Positions 53,321 through 62,684 are shown, numbered from the stretch's first letter. The stretch: DNA of 64,000 nt from Aliihoeflea sp023389195 (GCA_023389195.1 JAEWET010000048.1:23567-87566), one strand, 5' to 3'. Notes: generated by a model from the letters alone, not told the origin. Numbers and translations: made by a program.

Positions 53321-53761
53321 CCGTTCGTGCTGCCGGGAAGGGAACGACAGATATAGGCGGCGAACGTCCAAACCAGAAGACCGCACCCGTCTTTTCCCAT
53401 GACGATCCTGCCATCTTCCCAGATCGCGGATCATGCCGCGAACGGGACGCTCCTGTGCCGCCACGAAGACGCCGATCGCAGTCCGGACAAGAGACGACGG
53501 TCCTTGCGCCCGATCCGATTAGGGTATAGTAAACAGAGAGTTAACCGGGGCCAGCGTCCGTTACTGTGGCACGAATGCAACGTCACATTGCAGCCATATT
53601 GCAGCCCGGGAATGACCCCTTTTCAGTTTGGGTTCAGCCGCATTTCGACACGATCTTCGCCTCGGTCGACGCCGGGAACCATTTGCCTCCCGTAAGGGTT
53701 TCAGCGTCTGTCTCGAAGTCGGGAACCGCGTATTGGTTCTCGTGGCTAAGGAGTTATAAAA
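53321..53761. other. Spacer and long leader upstream of the outer-membrane protein gene
   Basis: 441 bases without a convincing gene. It contains the promoter for the outer-membrane protein (53504-53530), then a leader of about 220 bases. ATTGCAGCC occurs twice with an 11-base period (53587-53595, 53598-53606). Long leaders of abundant porins are often targets of small RNAs; that is inference here. Confidence 0.45.
53504..53530 (+). promoter_or_regulatory. Candidate promoter of the outer-membrane protein gene
   Basis: TTGCGC at 53504-53509 and TATAGT at 53525-53530, spacer 15 bases. The -10 is good, the spacer short. Confidence 0.45.
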
Positions 53762-54430
53762 ATGAAGAATCGTTTCTACCGCCCCGCCGCTCTCGCTCTC
53801 GGCGTTGCCGTCCTCGCTTCGGCCCCGGCCTTTGCTGCTGACGTTGTCTACCAGGAGCCGCCGGCACCGGCCGCTCCGATGGAGTTCGCTCCGGTCAACA
53901 CCTGGTCCGGCCCTTACGCCGGTGTGAGCCTCGGCTACGGCTTCAACGGTGAGACCCGCAACCGCGCCACCAACGAAGAAGCCGAGACCGACGGCTGGAT
54001 GGGCGGCGCGTTCGGCGGTTTCAACATGCAGAACGGTTCGTTCGTGTATGGTGCTGAAGCCGACATCAACTACAGCCGCGTCGATGGCGAAGCCACCACG
54101 TTCGACTCGCGTTCGACCGTCGACGGCTCGCTCCGTGCCCGCGCTGGTGTCACCGTCACGGAAGACATCCTGCTCTACGGTACGGCTGGTGTTGCCGCTG
54201 AGCGTCAGCGCATCACCGACGTTGCAACGGGCGACCGCGACACCAACGTCGCTCTCGGCTACACCGTCGGCGCCGGCGTCGATGCCAAGCTGACCGACCA
54301 GGTCTTCGGCCGTCTCGAGTACCGTTACACGGACTACGGCAGCAAGGACTACGCGCTTCCGGGCGTCAATGGTGCCGACTTCGACTCGAGCAACCACCGC
54401 GTGTCGGTTGGCCTCGGCGTGAAGTTCTAA
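53762..54430 (+). CDS. Outer-membrane beta-barrel protein (Omp25/Omp31/RopB type)
   Basis: 222 residues with a signal peptide cut after AFA (about residue 25). The mature part has alternating Gly/aromatic strands (WSGPYAGVSLGYGFNG, FGRLEYRYTDYG) and ends in VGLGVKF, with the terminal Phe needed for Bam-dependent assembly. The 8-stranded OmpA-like barrel is typical of major surface proteins in rhizobia and Brucella. AAGGAG ribosome-binding site and frequent-codon use point to high expression. Confidence 0.93.
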   Translation: MKNRFYRPAALALGVAVLASAPAFAADVVYQEPPAPAAPMEFAPVNTWSGPYAGVSLGYGFNGETRNRATNEEAETDGWMGGAFGGFNMQNGSFVYGAEADINYSRVDGEATTFDSRSTVDGSLRARAGVTVTEDILLYGTAGVAAERQRITDVATGDRDTNVALGYTVGAGVDAKLTDQVFGRLEYRYTDYGSKDYALPGVNGADFDSSNHRVSVGLGVKF

Positions 54431-54452
54431 TTCGGTCTTCGACTGAATGCAG

Positions 54453-54480
54453 AAAGGCCGGCGATTTCGCCGGCCTTTTT
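54453..54480 (+). terminator. Rho-independent terminator of the outer-membrane protein gene
   Basis: AAAGGCCGGCG, loop ATTT, CGCCGGCC then five T. Bidirectional form, also suited to the convergent GST gene that ends at 54488. Confidence 0.92.
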
Positions 54481-54487
54481 GTTTGCG

Positions 54488-55084
54488 CTATTTCGGAAGC
54501 TCGGCGGCAATCTCCGGAAAACGTTCGTCGAAACGCTTGGCCCAGCGCGTCAGCTTCGGCCGTCCCCGTTCCCACTGGCCGTCGAAGCGCAGCGCCAGAT
54601 AGCCGAGCGTCGCCCGCAGCGCGATATGACCGCCGGTGATCTTCTTCGTCAGCTTTGGCGGATTCTCGTTCAGTTCGTCGAGCGCGCGCGTCGCCTTCGA
54701 CCACTGCCGCTCGAGCCAGGGCAGGTGGATCTTCTCCTCCGGCCGAAAGCGGCGTTCGTAGACATGGGCGAGCAGGCAGTCGCAGATGCCATCCGCGATC
54801 GCTTCCAGCCGCTCGGCTTCGAGCCGCTTCGCCGCATTTCGCGGATAGAGCGTATTGCCGGTCTCGCGGCCGATATACTGCATGATGACCCGGCTGTCGT
54901 GAATGCCGTCGCCTTCATCGGTGACGAGACAGGGGATCTTGCCGAGCGGGTTCGCCTTCAGCAGCTTCTCGGGGTCGGCATTGGTGTCGACCGTTTCGGA
55001 TTCGAGCGCATATCCGGTGTGGACGGCGGCCATCCGGACCTTGGCGCTGTAAGGTGAAGCGGGCGAATAAAGCAGTCTCGGCAT
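54488..55084 (-). CDS. Glutathione S-transferase family protein
   Basis: 198 residues. N-terminal thioredoxin-like domain with SPASPYSAKVRMAA at the glutathione site (no cysteine), cis-Pro in GKIPCLV and DSRVIMQYI. C-terminal all-helical domain from about 85. The substrate is unknown. It differs clearly in sequence from the other GST gene at 46.2 kb. Confidence 0.88.
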   Translation of the reverse strand: MPRLLYSPASPYSAKVRMAAVHTGYALESETVDTNADPEKLLKANPLGKIPCLVTDEGDGIHDSRVIMQYIGRETGNTLYPRNAAKRLEAERLEAIADGICDCLLAHVYERRFRPEEKIHLPWLERQWSKATRALDELNENPPKLTKKITGGHIALRATLGYLALRFDGQWERGRPKLTRWAKRFDERFPEIAAELPK

Positions 55085-55154
55085 CCATTTCTCTCCATGC
55101 GATCGGTTGCCGACAAGCTATGCGAGCACGGCCGGGTCGGCAATCACATCTCGT

Positions 55155-55901
55155 TCATGGTGCGGGCAGGCGCAAATCCGGCTGCCGGCAGGAGCGCTCG
55201 GCGACTTCCGGGCACGAGTGGAAGTCCAGTGCTGTCGTCAGGCAGATGCGCACTTCGCGAAGGAGGCCGCTATTGCAGGTGACTGCGAGCCCGTCGGCGG
55301 GCAATCCGTCATTGGCGTCGAGAAAGGCTTGGCGCATGTCGGAGGCGGAGACGCGGCGCTGATTGAACTGCGGCACCGTCACCTTGTCGAGCGCCGCGCG
55401 CGTTGCGTCGAAATAGCCGCCGGCCGACAGACCGGTACAGGTGCCGTGCTTGCGCCATTGATGGCGGATCAATCCGTCGGAGGGAATGATGTCGGAGATG
55501 GCATCGATCTCGGCGCGCGACGGATTGCGTGCATCGTCGTCGCAAAATTCCGGCCAGCCCTGTTCGAACTGCGGCCAAAGCCCATGCACCACGAAACCGA
55601 GATCGCGATCCGCGTCGCATTGCTGCGGATCGGCATCGCCGCCCTCGGCCGCACAATAGCTCGGCGACCAGGAAAGCGAGAGGACGTAGAAGTCGAAGGG
55701 CGCGGGTTTCGCCACACCGGCTTCCTCGCCGCATCCGGTCAGAGCGAGGCCGGCGGCGAGAATCCCGATCAGGCAGACGACAGAGCGGGGTCTAGGGCGT
55801 GTCGAGACCAGGGTTGGGCGTGCCGAAAATGGCAGATTTCGAGAACCGGAGCGGAATGTACTTTCGGGTACATGAGCACCGGAAGCGCAGAAAGCTGACA
55901 T
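55155..55901 (-). CDS. Ribonuclease T2 family lipoprotein
   Basis: 248 residues from the only ATG. A hydrophobic signal with lipobox LTGC (Cys57) precedes the T2 domain. CAS-1 is FVVHGLWPQ (His106), and CAS-2 is HQWRKHGTC (His147, Lys151, His152). The acidic residue that normally follows the first CAS-2 histidine is Gln148, so activity may be lowered or use a variant mechanism. The first 40 residues look unlike a signal; the true start is probably downstream, but no ATG, GTG or TTG is well placed. Confidence 0.82.
   Translation of the reverse strand: MSAFCASGAHVPESTFRSGSRNLPFSARPTLVSTRPRPRSVVCLIGILAAGLALTGCGEEAGVAKPAPFDFYVLSLSWSPSYCAAEGGDADPQQCDADRDLGFVVHGLWPQFEQGWPEFCDDDARNPSRAEIDAISDIIPSDGLIRHQWRKHGTCTGLSAGGYFDATRAALDKVTVPQFNQRRVSASDMRQAFLDANDGLPADGLAVTCNSGLLREVRICLTTALDFHSCPEVAERSCRQPDLRLPAP
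55856..55873. promoter_or_regulatory. Short perfect palindrome near the RNase T2 gene start
   Basis: ATGTAC and GTACAT around TTTCGG. It lies within the doubtful N-terminal part of the RNase gene; if translation starts later it would be in the promoter region and could be an operator. Confidence 0.3.
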
Positions 55902-55934
55902 TTGCAGGCCGCTCAGGTCTGATATCGACGCGTC

Positions 55935-56384
55935 CTAGCGAAGGACGCGGCAATTGCCGCCATAAACCTTCCAGCGGTCGAAGCCGAGCACGCAGAATTC
56001 GACATTGCTGCCGATCGACGCGAAGCCCATCGGATGCTCGATCAGATACCAGACGTCGCGCATGTGGCCGTCGGTCAGATGGACGTTGGCGATGCAATAG
56101 CGGCGCTCGATCGGCCAGTCGGGACGCGACGGCAAATAGCGGTTCTCGCGGATCTGCCGGAATTCGACGATGTCGACCATCGGCAGGTTCGGCACGTTGC
56201 GCACCTGATAGGCGAATTTCTTGGTGATCGCGCCGAGCACCTTGTCGTTTCCGCAGACGCCCGGATCGGTCGCATAAACGCCCCGCACCATGTCGGCCGC
56301 CGCCGCCTGATGCGTCATGCCGCCGGCGAGAATGGAAAGTGCCGTGAAGAAAGCAGCGCCGGCCCGGCGAAGCGAAATGGCCAT
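55935..56384 (-). CDS. Secreted protein of unknown function
   Basis: 149 residues with a signal peptide (hydrophobic core AAFFTALSILAGG, cut near AAAAD, residue 31). The mature domain has four cysteines (GVCGND, RRYCIAN, EFCVLG, GNCRVL) that could form two disulfides. The start ATG 56384 has GGGAG upstream; an extension to 56504 is unlikely. I do not recognise the family. Confidence 0.75.
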   Translation of the reverse strand: MAISLRRAGAAFFTALSILAGGMTHQAAAADMVRGVYATDPGVCGNDKVLGAITKKFAYQVRNVPNLPMVDIVEFRQIRENRYLPSRPDWPIERRYCIANVHLTDGHMRDVWYLIEHPMGFASIGSNVEFCVLGFDRWKVYGGNCRVLR

Positions 56385-56442
56385 GGAAAGTCTCCCGAAG
56401 GCGGTCAATGAGTCGGCAATGTCCGTCACCGCCGCATTTCGG

Positions 56443-57303
56443 TCAAGATGCAGGCCGTTCTCCCGCGAGCCATTCCGCCCGCCATGTTGCGTCTTTGCCA
56501 TCACCGAGCAGCCGCGCGAGCACGGGGAGCACGATCTTCATCTCGGCTTCGAGCGGATAGGGCGGGTTCACGACGACGAGCCCGGTCCCGTCGAGGCGCT
56601 CCGGTACGCTCGGTGCCCGGATGTCGAGCGACAGGTCGAGGATCTTGGCGATGCCAGCCTCGCGAAGCGTCTCGCGGAAGGCGGCGACCGCTTTCCGGTT
56701 CTTCACCGGATACCACATCAGATAGGTCCCACCCGGCCAGCGCTTGTACGCTTTGACCAGTCCGTCGGTGAGCCGGTCGAACTCGCCTTCGCGCTCGAAA
56801 GGCGGGTCGACGATGACGAGGCCGCGCTTTTCCTTAGGTGGCAGATGTGCACCCAGCGCCAGCCAGCCGTCGAGTTCGATCACGCGGGTCTGGAAGTCGC
56901 CTGCAAAACGCTTCTTCAGCGTTTCGGCATCGGCCGGATGGAGTTCGATCGCCGTCAATCTGTCCTGGTTGCGCAGGAGATGGCGCGCGATCGCCGGCGA
57001 TCCGGGATAGGCGGTGAGGCCGCCGGGCGCGTTTGCCGCACGGACGGCTTCGAGATAGGGCGCGATCAGCGCCGCCGCGTCGTCGGTTAGATCGGCATCG
57101 AGCAATCGTCCGATCCCGTCCTTCCACTCGCCGGTCTTCTGCGCCTCGTCCGACGACAGGTCGTAGACGCCGATCCCGGCATGGGTGTCGATCACCCGGA
57201 ACGCGCCGGGCTTTCGCTTCAAATAGTCGATCGCGCGGGCCAGGATGATGTGCTTGACGACGTCGGCGAAATTGCCGGCGTGGTAGATGTGGCGATAGTT
57301 CAC
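56443..57303 (-). CDS. rlmJ: 23S rRNA (adenine(2030)-N6)-methyltransferase
   Basis: 286 residues from GTG 57303, giving the classic start MNYRHIYHAGNFADVVKH. It has SAM-binding IDTHAGIGVYDL and catalytic DPPF at 166-169. It methylates A2030 of 23S rRNA. An ATG at 57363 would add 20 residues without support. Divergent from the molybdopterin enzyme. Confidence 0.93.
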   Translation of the reverse strand: MNYRHIYHAGNFADVVKHIILARAIDYLKRKPGAFRVIDTHAGIGVYDLSSDEAQKTGEWKDGIGRLLDADLTDDAAALIAPYLEAVRAANAPGGLTAYPGSPAIARHLLRNQDRLTAIELHPADAETLKKRFAGDFQTRVIELDGWLALGAHLPPKEKRGLVIVDPPFEREGEFDRLTDGLVKAYKRWPGGTYLMWYPVKNRKAVAAFRETLREAGIAKILDLSLDIRAPSVPERLDGTGLVVVNPPYPLEAEMKIVLPVLARLLGDGKDATWRAEWLAGERPAS

Positions 57304-57402
57304 GCTTTGGTCCGATCGATCGCGTTGGCGAACATGGTGGATCAATCCTTTTGTTGGGTCCACGACCTACACGCTGGAACCGATTTCGGCTAGGTTCCGC
57401 GC

Positions 57403-59538
57403 ATGAACCAGCACGCTCCGATCCGCATCGGCCATTCGGCCTGTCCGCATGACTGCCCGTCCACCTGCGCACTCGACGTCGAAGTCGTCGACGGCAAGGT
57501 CGGCCGCCTACATGGCGCGAAGGAAAACAGCTACACGGCCGGCGTCATCTGCGCCAAGGTCGCCCGCTACGCCGAGCGCATCCACCATCCCGAACGCCTG
57601 TTGAAGCCGCTGGTGCGCTCCGGCGCGAAAGGCGAGGGCAAGTGGAAGGAGGCGAGTTGGGACGCCGTGCTCGACCTGATCGCCGAGAAGTTCGAAGCGG
57701 CCGAAGCGAAGGACGGCTCGGAATCCGTCTGGCCCTATTACTATGCCGGCACGATGGGCCTCGTTCAGCGCGACGGCATCCACCGCCTGCGCTACGCCAA
57801 GAAATATTCCGGCTTTTTCGACACGATCTGCACCAATCTCGCATGGACCGGCTGGGTCATGGGTGCGGGGGCGCTGACCGGCGTCGACCCGCGTGAAATG
57901 GCGAAATCCGATTGCGTCGTGATCTGGGGCACCAATGCCGTGGTCACGCAGGTCAACGTGATGACCCACGCGGTCCGGGCCCGCAAGGAACGCGGCGCGA
58001 AGATCGTCGTCATCGATGTCTATGATAATGCGACGATGAAGCAGGCCGACCTGGCGCTGATTCTCAAGCCCGGCACCGACGGCGCGCTTGCCTGCGCTGT
58101 CATGCACGTCCTTTTCCGCGACGGCTTCGCCGACCGCGCCTATCTCGAAAAATACACGGACGATCCGAAAGGGCTCGAGGCGCATCTTTCGGCCAGGACC
58201 CCCGAATGGGCCGCGGCGATCACCGGCCTATCGGTCGCCGAAATCGAAACCTTCGCCCGGCTCGTCGGCGAGACGAAGCGCACCTTCTTCCGCCTCGGCT
58301 ACGGCTTCACCCGCAGCCGCAACGGCGCGGCCAACATGCACGCCGCGCTCTCCATTCCCGCGGTCACTGGCGCCTGGCAATATGAGGGCGGCGGCGCGTT
58401 CCATTCCAATTCGGACATTTTCAAGCTCGACAAGACCGAGCTCGAAGGCCGCCGCTTCCTCGACCCGAAGGTCCGCCATCTCGACCAGTCCCGCATCGGC
58501 CCGATCCTGACCAACGATCCGTCCGCGCTCAACGCCGGCCCGCCGGTCACCGCGATGCTGATCCAGAACACCAACCCGGCCAACGTCGCGCCCGAGCAAA
58601 GGCTGGTGAGGCAGGGCTTCCTGCGCGACGACCTCTTCACCGCCGTCCACGAGCATTTCATGACCGACACGGCGATGCTCGCCGACGTCGTCATCCCCGC
58701 GACCATGTTCCTCGAGCACGACGACATCTATCGCGGCGGCGGCCAGAGCCACATCGTGCTCGGTCCGAAAGTTATTGACGCGCCGGAGGGACCGAAGACA
58801 AACCATTTCGTCATCGAGGAACTGGCCAAGCGCCTCGGCGTCGCCGACCTCCCCGGCTTCGGCCTGACCGAGCGCCAGCACATCGACAAGATGCTCGACA
58901 AGCGCGGCCTCGGAACCTTCGAGACCTTCTCGGAGGAACGCTGGTCGGACATGCAGCCGGACTTCGATAAGGCGCATTTTTTGAGCGGATTCGGTCATTC
59001 CGGCGGAAAGTTTCGCTTCAAACCGGACTGGATCGCGACGGTTTCGCCGAATAAACCGCCGAAATCGATCGGTTTGCAGGGAAACTGGGCCGGTTTGCCG
59101 GTGTTTCCGGACCATGTCGAGCTGATCGAGAGCGCCGATCCGGCCCATCCGTTCCGCATGGCGACCTCGCCGGCGCGCTCGTTCCTGAACTCGTCCTTCA
59201 CCGAAATGCCGACCTCGCGCAAGAAGGAAGGCCGGCCCGAACTGATGCTCCACCCTGATGATGCTGCCAGCCTCGGCATCGCCGACGGCGACCGCATCGA
59301 GATCGGCAATAAACGCGGCGAAGTCGTTCTGAACGCAAGGCTTTTCGCTGGCGTGAAGCGCGGCGTGGTGATCGCCGAAGGCATCTGGCCGAACGGCTCG
59401 CACGAGCGCGGCGAAGGCATCAACGTCCTCACCGGCTCCGACGCCGCCGCCCCCTACGGCGGCGCCGCCTTCCACGATACCAAGGTCTGGCTGCGGCCGG
59501 CACCACCCGCTGAACTCCCCGCGACATCCTTGGGTTGA
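57403..59538 (+). CDS. Molybdopterin-dependent oxidoreductase (DMSO reductase superfamily)
   Basis: 711 residues, about the size of PhsA/DmsA-type catalytic subunits. The N-terminal [4Fe-4S] site is C14-x3-C18-x3-C22 with C50. Molybdopterin segments include VIWGTNAVVTQVN and the C-terminal molybdopterin dinucleotide-binding domain (about 590-705; LMLHPDDAASLGIADGDRIE). No Tat signal is seen, so it is cytoplasmic. No electron-transfer or anchor subunit lies nearby; the substrate is unknown. Confidence 0.88.
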   Translation: MNQHAPIRIGHSACPHDCPSTCALDVEVVDGKVGRLHGAKENSYTAGVICAKVARYAERIHHPERLLKPLVRSGAKGEGKWKEASWDAVLDLIAEKFEAAEAKDGSESVWPYYYAGTMGLVQRDGIHRLRYAKKYSGFFDTICTNLAWTGWVMGAGALTGVDPREMAKSDCVVIWGTNAVVTQVNVMTHAVRARKERGAKIVVIDVYDNATMKQADLALILKPGTDGALACAVMHVLFRDGFADRAYLEKYTDDPKGLEAHLSARTPEWAAAITGLSVAEIETFARLVGETKRTFFRLGYGFTRSRNGAANMHAALSIPAVTGAWQYEGGGAFHSNSDIFKLDKTELEGRRFLDPKVRHLDQSRIGPILTNDPSALNAGPPVTAMLIQNTNPANVAPEQRLVRQGFLRDDLFTAVHEHFMTDTAMLADVVIPATMFLEHDDIYRGGGQSHIVLGPKVIDAPEGPKTNHFVIEELAKRLGVADLPGFGLTERQHIDKMLDKRGLGTFETFSEERWSDMQPDFDKAHFLSGFGHSGGKFRFKPDWIATVSPNKPPKSIGLQGNWAGLPVFPDHVELIESADPAHPFRMATSPARSFLNSSFTEMPTSRKKEGRPELMLHPDDAASLGIADGDRIEIGNKRGEVVLNARLFAGVKRGVVIAEGIWPNGSHERGEGINVLTGSDAAAPYGGAAFHDTKVWLRPAPPAELPATSLG

Positions 59539-59633
59539 ATTGACGTCCTCCATATGCGGTAATGAAAGTTCGGTCAGGAGGTGGCCGTGTTTTGCCAGCG
59601 ACCGATTGATCGCCGGGCATCTGGGAGGATGAC

Positions 59634-60725
59634 ATGCAACGACGCTCGTTTTTGGGCGGTTTGGCGACTGGCAGCATGGCTGCGAGCGCGACCGCTCTGG
59701 CAACGCCCGCCATCGCACAAAACACTCAGACATGGCGGATGGTCACGGCCTGGCCCAAGAATTTTCCCGGCCAGGGTGTGGGCGCGCAGCGCCTGGCTGA
59801 CCGCATTACGCAGGCATCGGGCGGACGGCTGACAATTCAGGTCTTTTCCGCAGGGGAGCTCGTACCGCCGCTCCAGTCCCTCGACGCGGTCATCGACGGC
59901 AATGCCGAAATGAGCCACGGCGCTTCGTATTACTGGCAGAACAAGAGCGCCGGGTTGTCACTCTTTTCCGGAGTCCCTTATGGCATGACGTCAAGGGAGT
60001 TGTCGGCTTGGATACGCCATATGGGCGGCCAGCAGCTTTGGGACGACATCTACGATCAATTCGGCGTACAGGGCTTCCTTGCCGGCGATACGGGCACTCA
60101 GGCCGGCGGCTGGTTTCGCAACGAGTTGACGAGCGTCGCGGACATTCAGGGCTTGCGCTTTCGAACCCCCGGCCTTGGCGGAAGGGTCTGGCAGCAGCTT
60201 GGCGCTTCAGTGACGAACATGGCTGCAGGAGAGATTTTTCAGGCTCTTCAATCGGGTACGCTGGATGCGGCCGAATTTGTCGGGCCTTACAACGACCTTG
60301 CGCTCGGTTTCCACCAGATCGCCAAGAACTACTATTTTCCCAGCTTCATCGAACCCGCGCTGACTGCCGAATTGGCGATCGACAAGTCCAAATATCTGGC
60401 GCTACCCGAAGACTTGCAGGCGATCATCAGACTGGCGGCCCAAGCCGAGCATGACGAGATTGCGTCGGATTTTGCGGCAAATGATCCGCGGGCGCTGGAG
60501 ACGCTGGTCAATGACCATGGCGTTCAGGTCCGCCAGTTTCCGGAAGACATCCTCGAGGCGGGAGCCAAGGCGGCTGCGGAGGCGATCAACTCGCTGCGCG
60601 ACGGCGACGAATTGACGGCGCGTGCCGTGGAGGGCTTCATCGCGGCTCTGGCGATCGTGCGGCGCAAGACGGAACTGGCCGAAACGCCCTTCGTCCGGGC
60701 GCGGGAGCAATATTTCAAGCTCTGA
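59634..60725 (+). CDS. TRAP transporter substrate-binding protein (DctP family), orphan
   Basis: 363 residues with a Tat signal (R3-R4-S-F-L, then a hydrophobic stretch ending AIAQ near 29). The fold motifs WFRNELTSVADIQGLRFRTPG and GEIFQALQSGTLDA are typical of DctP proteins and include the Arg that binds a substrate carboxylate. It is closest in style to TakP-like 2-oxo-acid binders. No DctQ or DctM subunit lies in the window. GGAGGA ribosome-binding site. Confidence 0.9.
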   Translation: MQRRSFLGGLATGSMAASATALATPAIAQNTQTWRMVTAWPKNFPGQGVGAQRLADRITQASGGRLTIQVFSAGELVPPLQSLDAVIDGNAEMSHGASYYWQNKSAGLSLFSGVPYGMTSRELSAWIRHMGGQQLWDDIYDQFGVQGFLAGDTGTQAGGWFRNELTSVADIQGLRFRTPGLGGRVWQQLGASVTNMAAGEIFQALQSGTLDAAEFVGPYNDLALGFHQIAKNYYFPSFIEPALTAELAIDKSKYLALPEDLQAIIRLAAQAEHDEIASDFAANDPRALETLVNDHGVQVRQFPEDILEAGAKAAAEAINSLRDGDELTARAVEGFIAALAIVRRKTELAETPFVRAREQYFKL

Positions 60726-60758
60726 GGCTTGGAAGGGTAACACCCGTCAAACGCGATC

Positions 60759-61469
60759 TCAGGGCGTAAACCGCGCCAGCGATTCGAGGTCGGCTTCGCC
60801 GTCGTGGCCGGTGGAGGGGGAGAGGATGCGTTCGCGGCCGCTCGATGCGCCGAGATGGTCGAAGGCGACGCGGTTGCTGACGAGTTGGGCGCGGCCGGTG
60901 GCGACGAGGTCAAGGGCCATCGGGTAGAGCTGGTGCTCGGCGGCGAGCACGCGGCGCGTCAGGCTGTCCTCGTTGTCGTCGGGCGAGACGGGCACGGCCG
61001 CCTGCGCGATGATCGGCCCGCCGTCCATTTCGGCGGTGACGAAGTGGACGGTGCAGCCATGGATGCGCAGCCCTCCATCGAGCGCACGCTTGTGCGTGTC
61101 GAGGCCCTTGAAAAGGGGCAGGAGGGAAGGGTGGATGTTGATCATCCGGCCCTTCCAGGTCTCGACGAATTCGGCCGACAGAAGCCGCATGTAGCCTGCC
61201 AGCGCGACAATCTCGACGTTCCAGCGCTTGAGCTGCGCGTCGATGGCCGCTTCATGCGCCGCCTTGTCGGCGAAATCCTTGCGCGGGATCGCGCGCCCCT
61301 CGATGTCGAGGGCCGCAGCGTGGTTGAGCCCGGTCGCCTCGGGCTTGTCGGAGATGACGCCGACGATTTCGTAGGTCGCGCGCGGACCGGCTGCCGCTTC
61401 CGCCAGCGTCTTCATGTTCGAGCCTCGGCCGGAGATGAGGACGGCGACGCGCTTTTTCGTGATGCTCAT
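60759..61469 (-). CDS. purN: Phosphoribosylglycinamide formyltransferase
   Basis: 236 residues; transfers formyl from 10-formyl-THF to GAR in purine synthesis. It has VLISGRGSNM at the start, the catalytic HPSLLP segment and EMDGGPIIAQ, intact. The start overlaps the purM stop by 4 bases. The C-terminal tail is a little longer than in E. coli PurN. Confidence 0.96.
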   Translation of the reverse strand: MSITKKRVAVLISGRGSNMKTLAEAAAGPRATYEIVGVISDKPEATGLNHAAALDIEGRAIPRKDFADKAAHEAAIDAQLKRWNVEIVALAGYMRLLSAEFVETWKGRMINIHPSLLPLFKGLDTHKRALDGGLRIHGCTVHFVTAEMDGGPIIAQAAVPVSPDDNEDSLTRRVLAAEHQLYPMALDLVATGRAQLVSNRVAFDHLGASSGRERILSPSTGHDGEADLESLARFTP

Positions 61470-62530
61470 AGGTCGAGATGTCCGCGATAGACGACGCCGG
61501 TCTCGCGACGGGGCACGATGCGTCCGATGGTCATGACATGTTCGCCTTCCTTCTGGAGAACGGCGGCGACCTGCGCGGCCTGCCCGGAGGCGACGACGAG
61601 GATCATGCCGACGCCGCAATTGAAGGTGCGCTTCATTTCGACTGGCGTGACGCCGCCGGTCTTGGCGAGCCATGAGAAGACGGGCGGAACGTCGATCGCG
61701 TCGAGATCGAGTTCGGCGGCGAAGTCCTTCGGCAGGACGCGCGGGATGTTTTCGGGAAAGCCTCCGCCCGTGATGTGGGCGAGCGCCTTGATGCCGTGCG
61801 TGGAGCGGATCGCTGCGAGGATCGGCTTGACGTAGATGCGGGTCGGCTCGAGCAGCGCTTCGCCGAGCGTACGGCTCTTGTCGAACGGCGCCTTCGCATC
61901 CCAGTCGAGACCCGAAAGCTCGACGATTTTGCGCACGAGTGAATAGCCGTTGGAATGGACGCCGGAAGAGGCGAGGCCGAGGATGACGTCGCCTTCGACG
62001 ATGTCGTCGGTGGGCAGCAATTGGCCGCGCTCGGCAGCGCCGACGGCAAAGCCTGCGAGATCGTAGTCGCCGTCGCGATACATGCCGGGCATTTCGGCCG
62101 TCTCGCCGCCGATCAGCGCGCAGCCTGCCTGTCGGCAGCCCTGGGCGATGCCCGAGACGATGGCCGCGCCCTGGTCTGGATCGAGCTTGCCGGTTGCGAA
62201 ATAGTCGAGGAAGAAGAGCGGCTCGGCCCCCTGCACGACGAGGTCGTTGACGCTCATGGCGACGAGGTCGATGCCGATTCCGCCATGCAGGCCAGTCTCG
62301 ATCGCGATCTTGACCTTGGTGCCGACACCATCGGTCGCCGCAACCAGGATCGGGTCCTTGAAGCCGGCCGCCTTGAGGTCGAACAGGCCGCCGAATCCGC
62401 CGATCTCGGCGTCGGCGCCAGGTCGTGCAGTGGCGCGCACCATCGGCTTGATCAGGTCGACCAGGCGGTTGCCCGCGTCGATATCGACGCCTGAATCGGC
62501 GTAGGTGAGGCCGTTTTTGCGGTCGGTCAT
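61466..62530 (-). CDS. purM: Phosphoribosylformylglycinamidine cyclo-ligase
   Basis: 354 residues, AIR synthetase; closes the imidazole ring one step before CAIR formation. The N-terminal LTYADSGVDIDAGN and GGETAEMPGMY motifs are present. ATG 62530 was chosen; the frame extends to 62590 without support. Forms a coupled pair with purN and is divergent from the CDP-alcohol transferase. Confidence 0.96.
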   Translation of the reverse strand: MTDRKNGLTYADSGVDIDAGNRLVDLIKPMVRATARPGADAEIGGFGGLFDLKAAGFKDPILVAATDGVGTKVKIAIETGLHGGIGIDLVAMSVNDLVVQGAEPLFFLDYFATGKLDPDQGAAIVSGIAQGCRQAGCALIGGETAEMPGMYRDGDYDLAGFAVGAAERGQLLPTDDIVEGDVILGLASSGVHSNGYSLVRKIVELSGLDWDAKAPFDKSRTLGEALLEPTRIYVKPILAAIRSTHGIKALAHITGGGFPENIPRVLPKDFAAELDLDAIDVPPVFSWLAKTGGVTPVEMKRTFNCGVGMILVVASGQAAQVAAVLQKEGEHVMTIGRIVPRRETGVVYRGHLDL

Positions 62531-62684
62531 GCCCGATTTCCAGTGGGTTTGCGGCTGGTTACGTCGAATTCCGGGGACGCGCAATGGCAAGCGTGGCGCC
62601 CGGCCCTATACTATGTAGATATCAACCGGTTCAGCCTCCAAAGGGCCGGGTTTCAAGGTCAGGCCGGGTGCCGGGAAGCGCCGC

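Noticed and set aside
53399..53695. 98-codon frame upstream of the outer-membrane protein
   Set aside because: It crosses the likely promoter and has no domain or ribosome-binding site.
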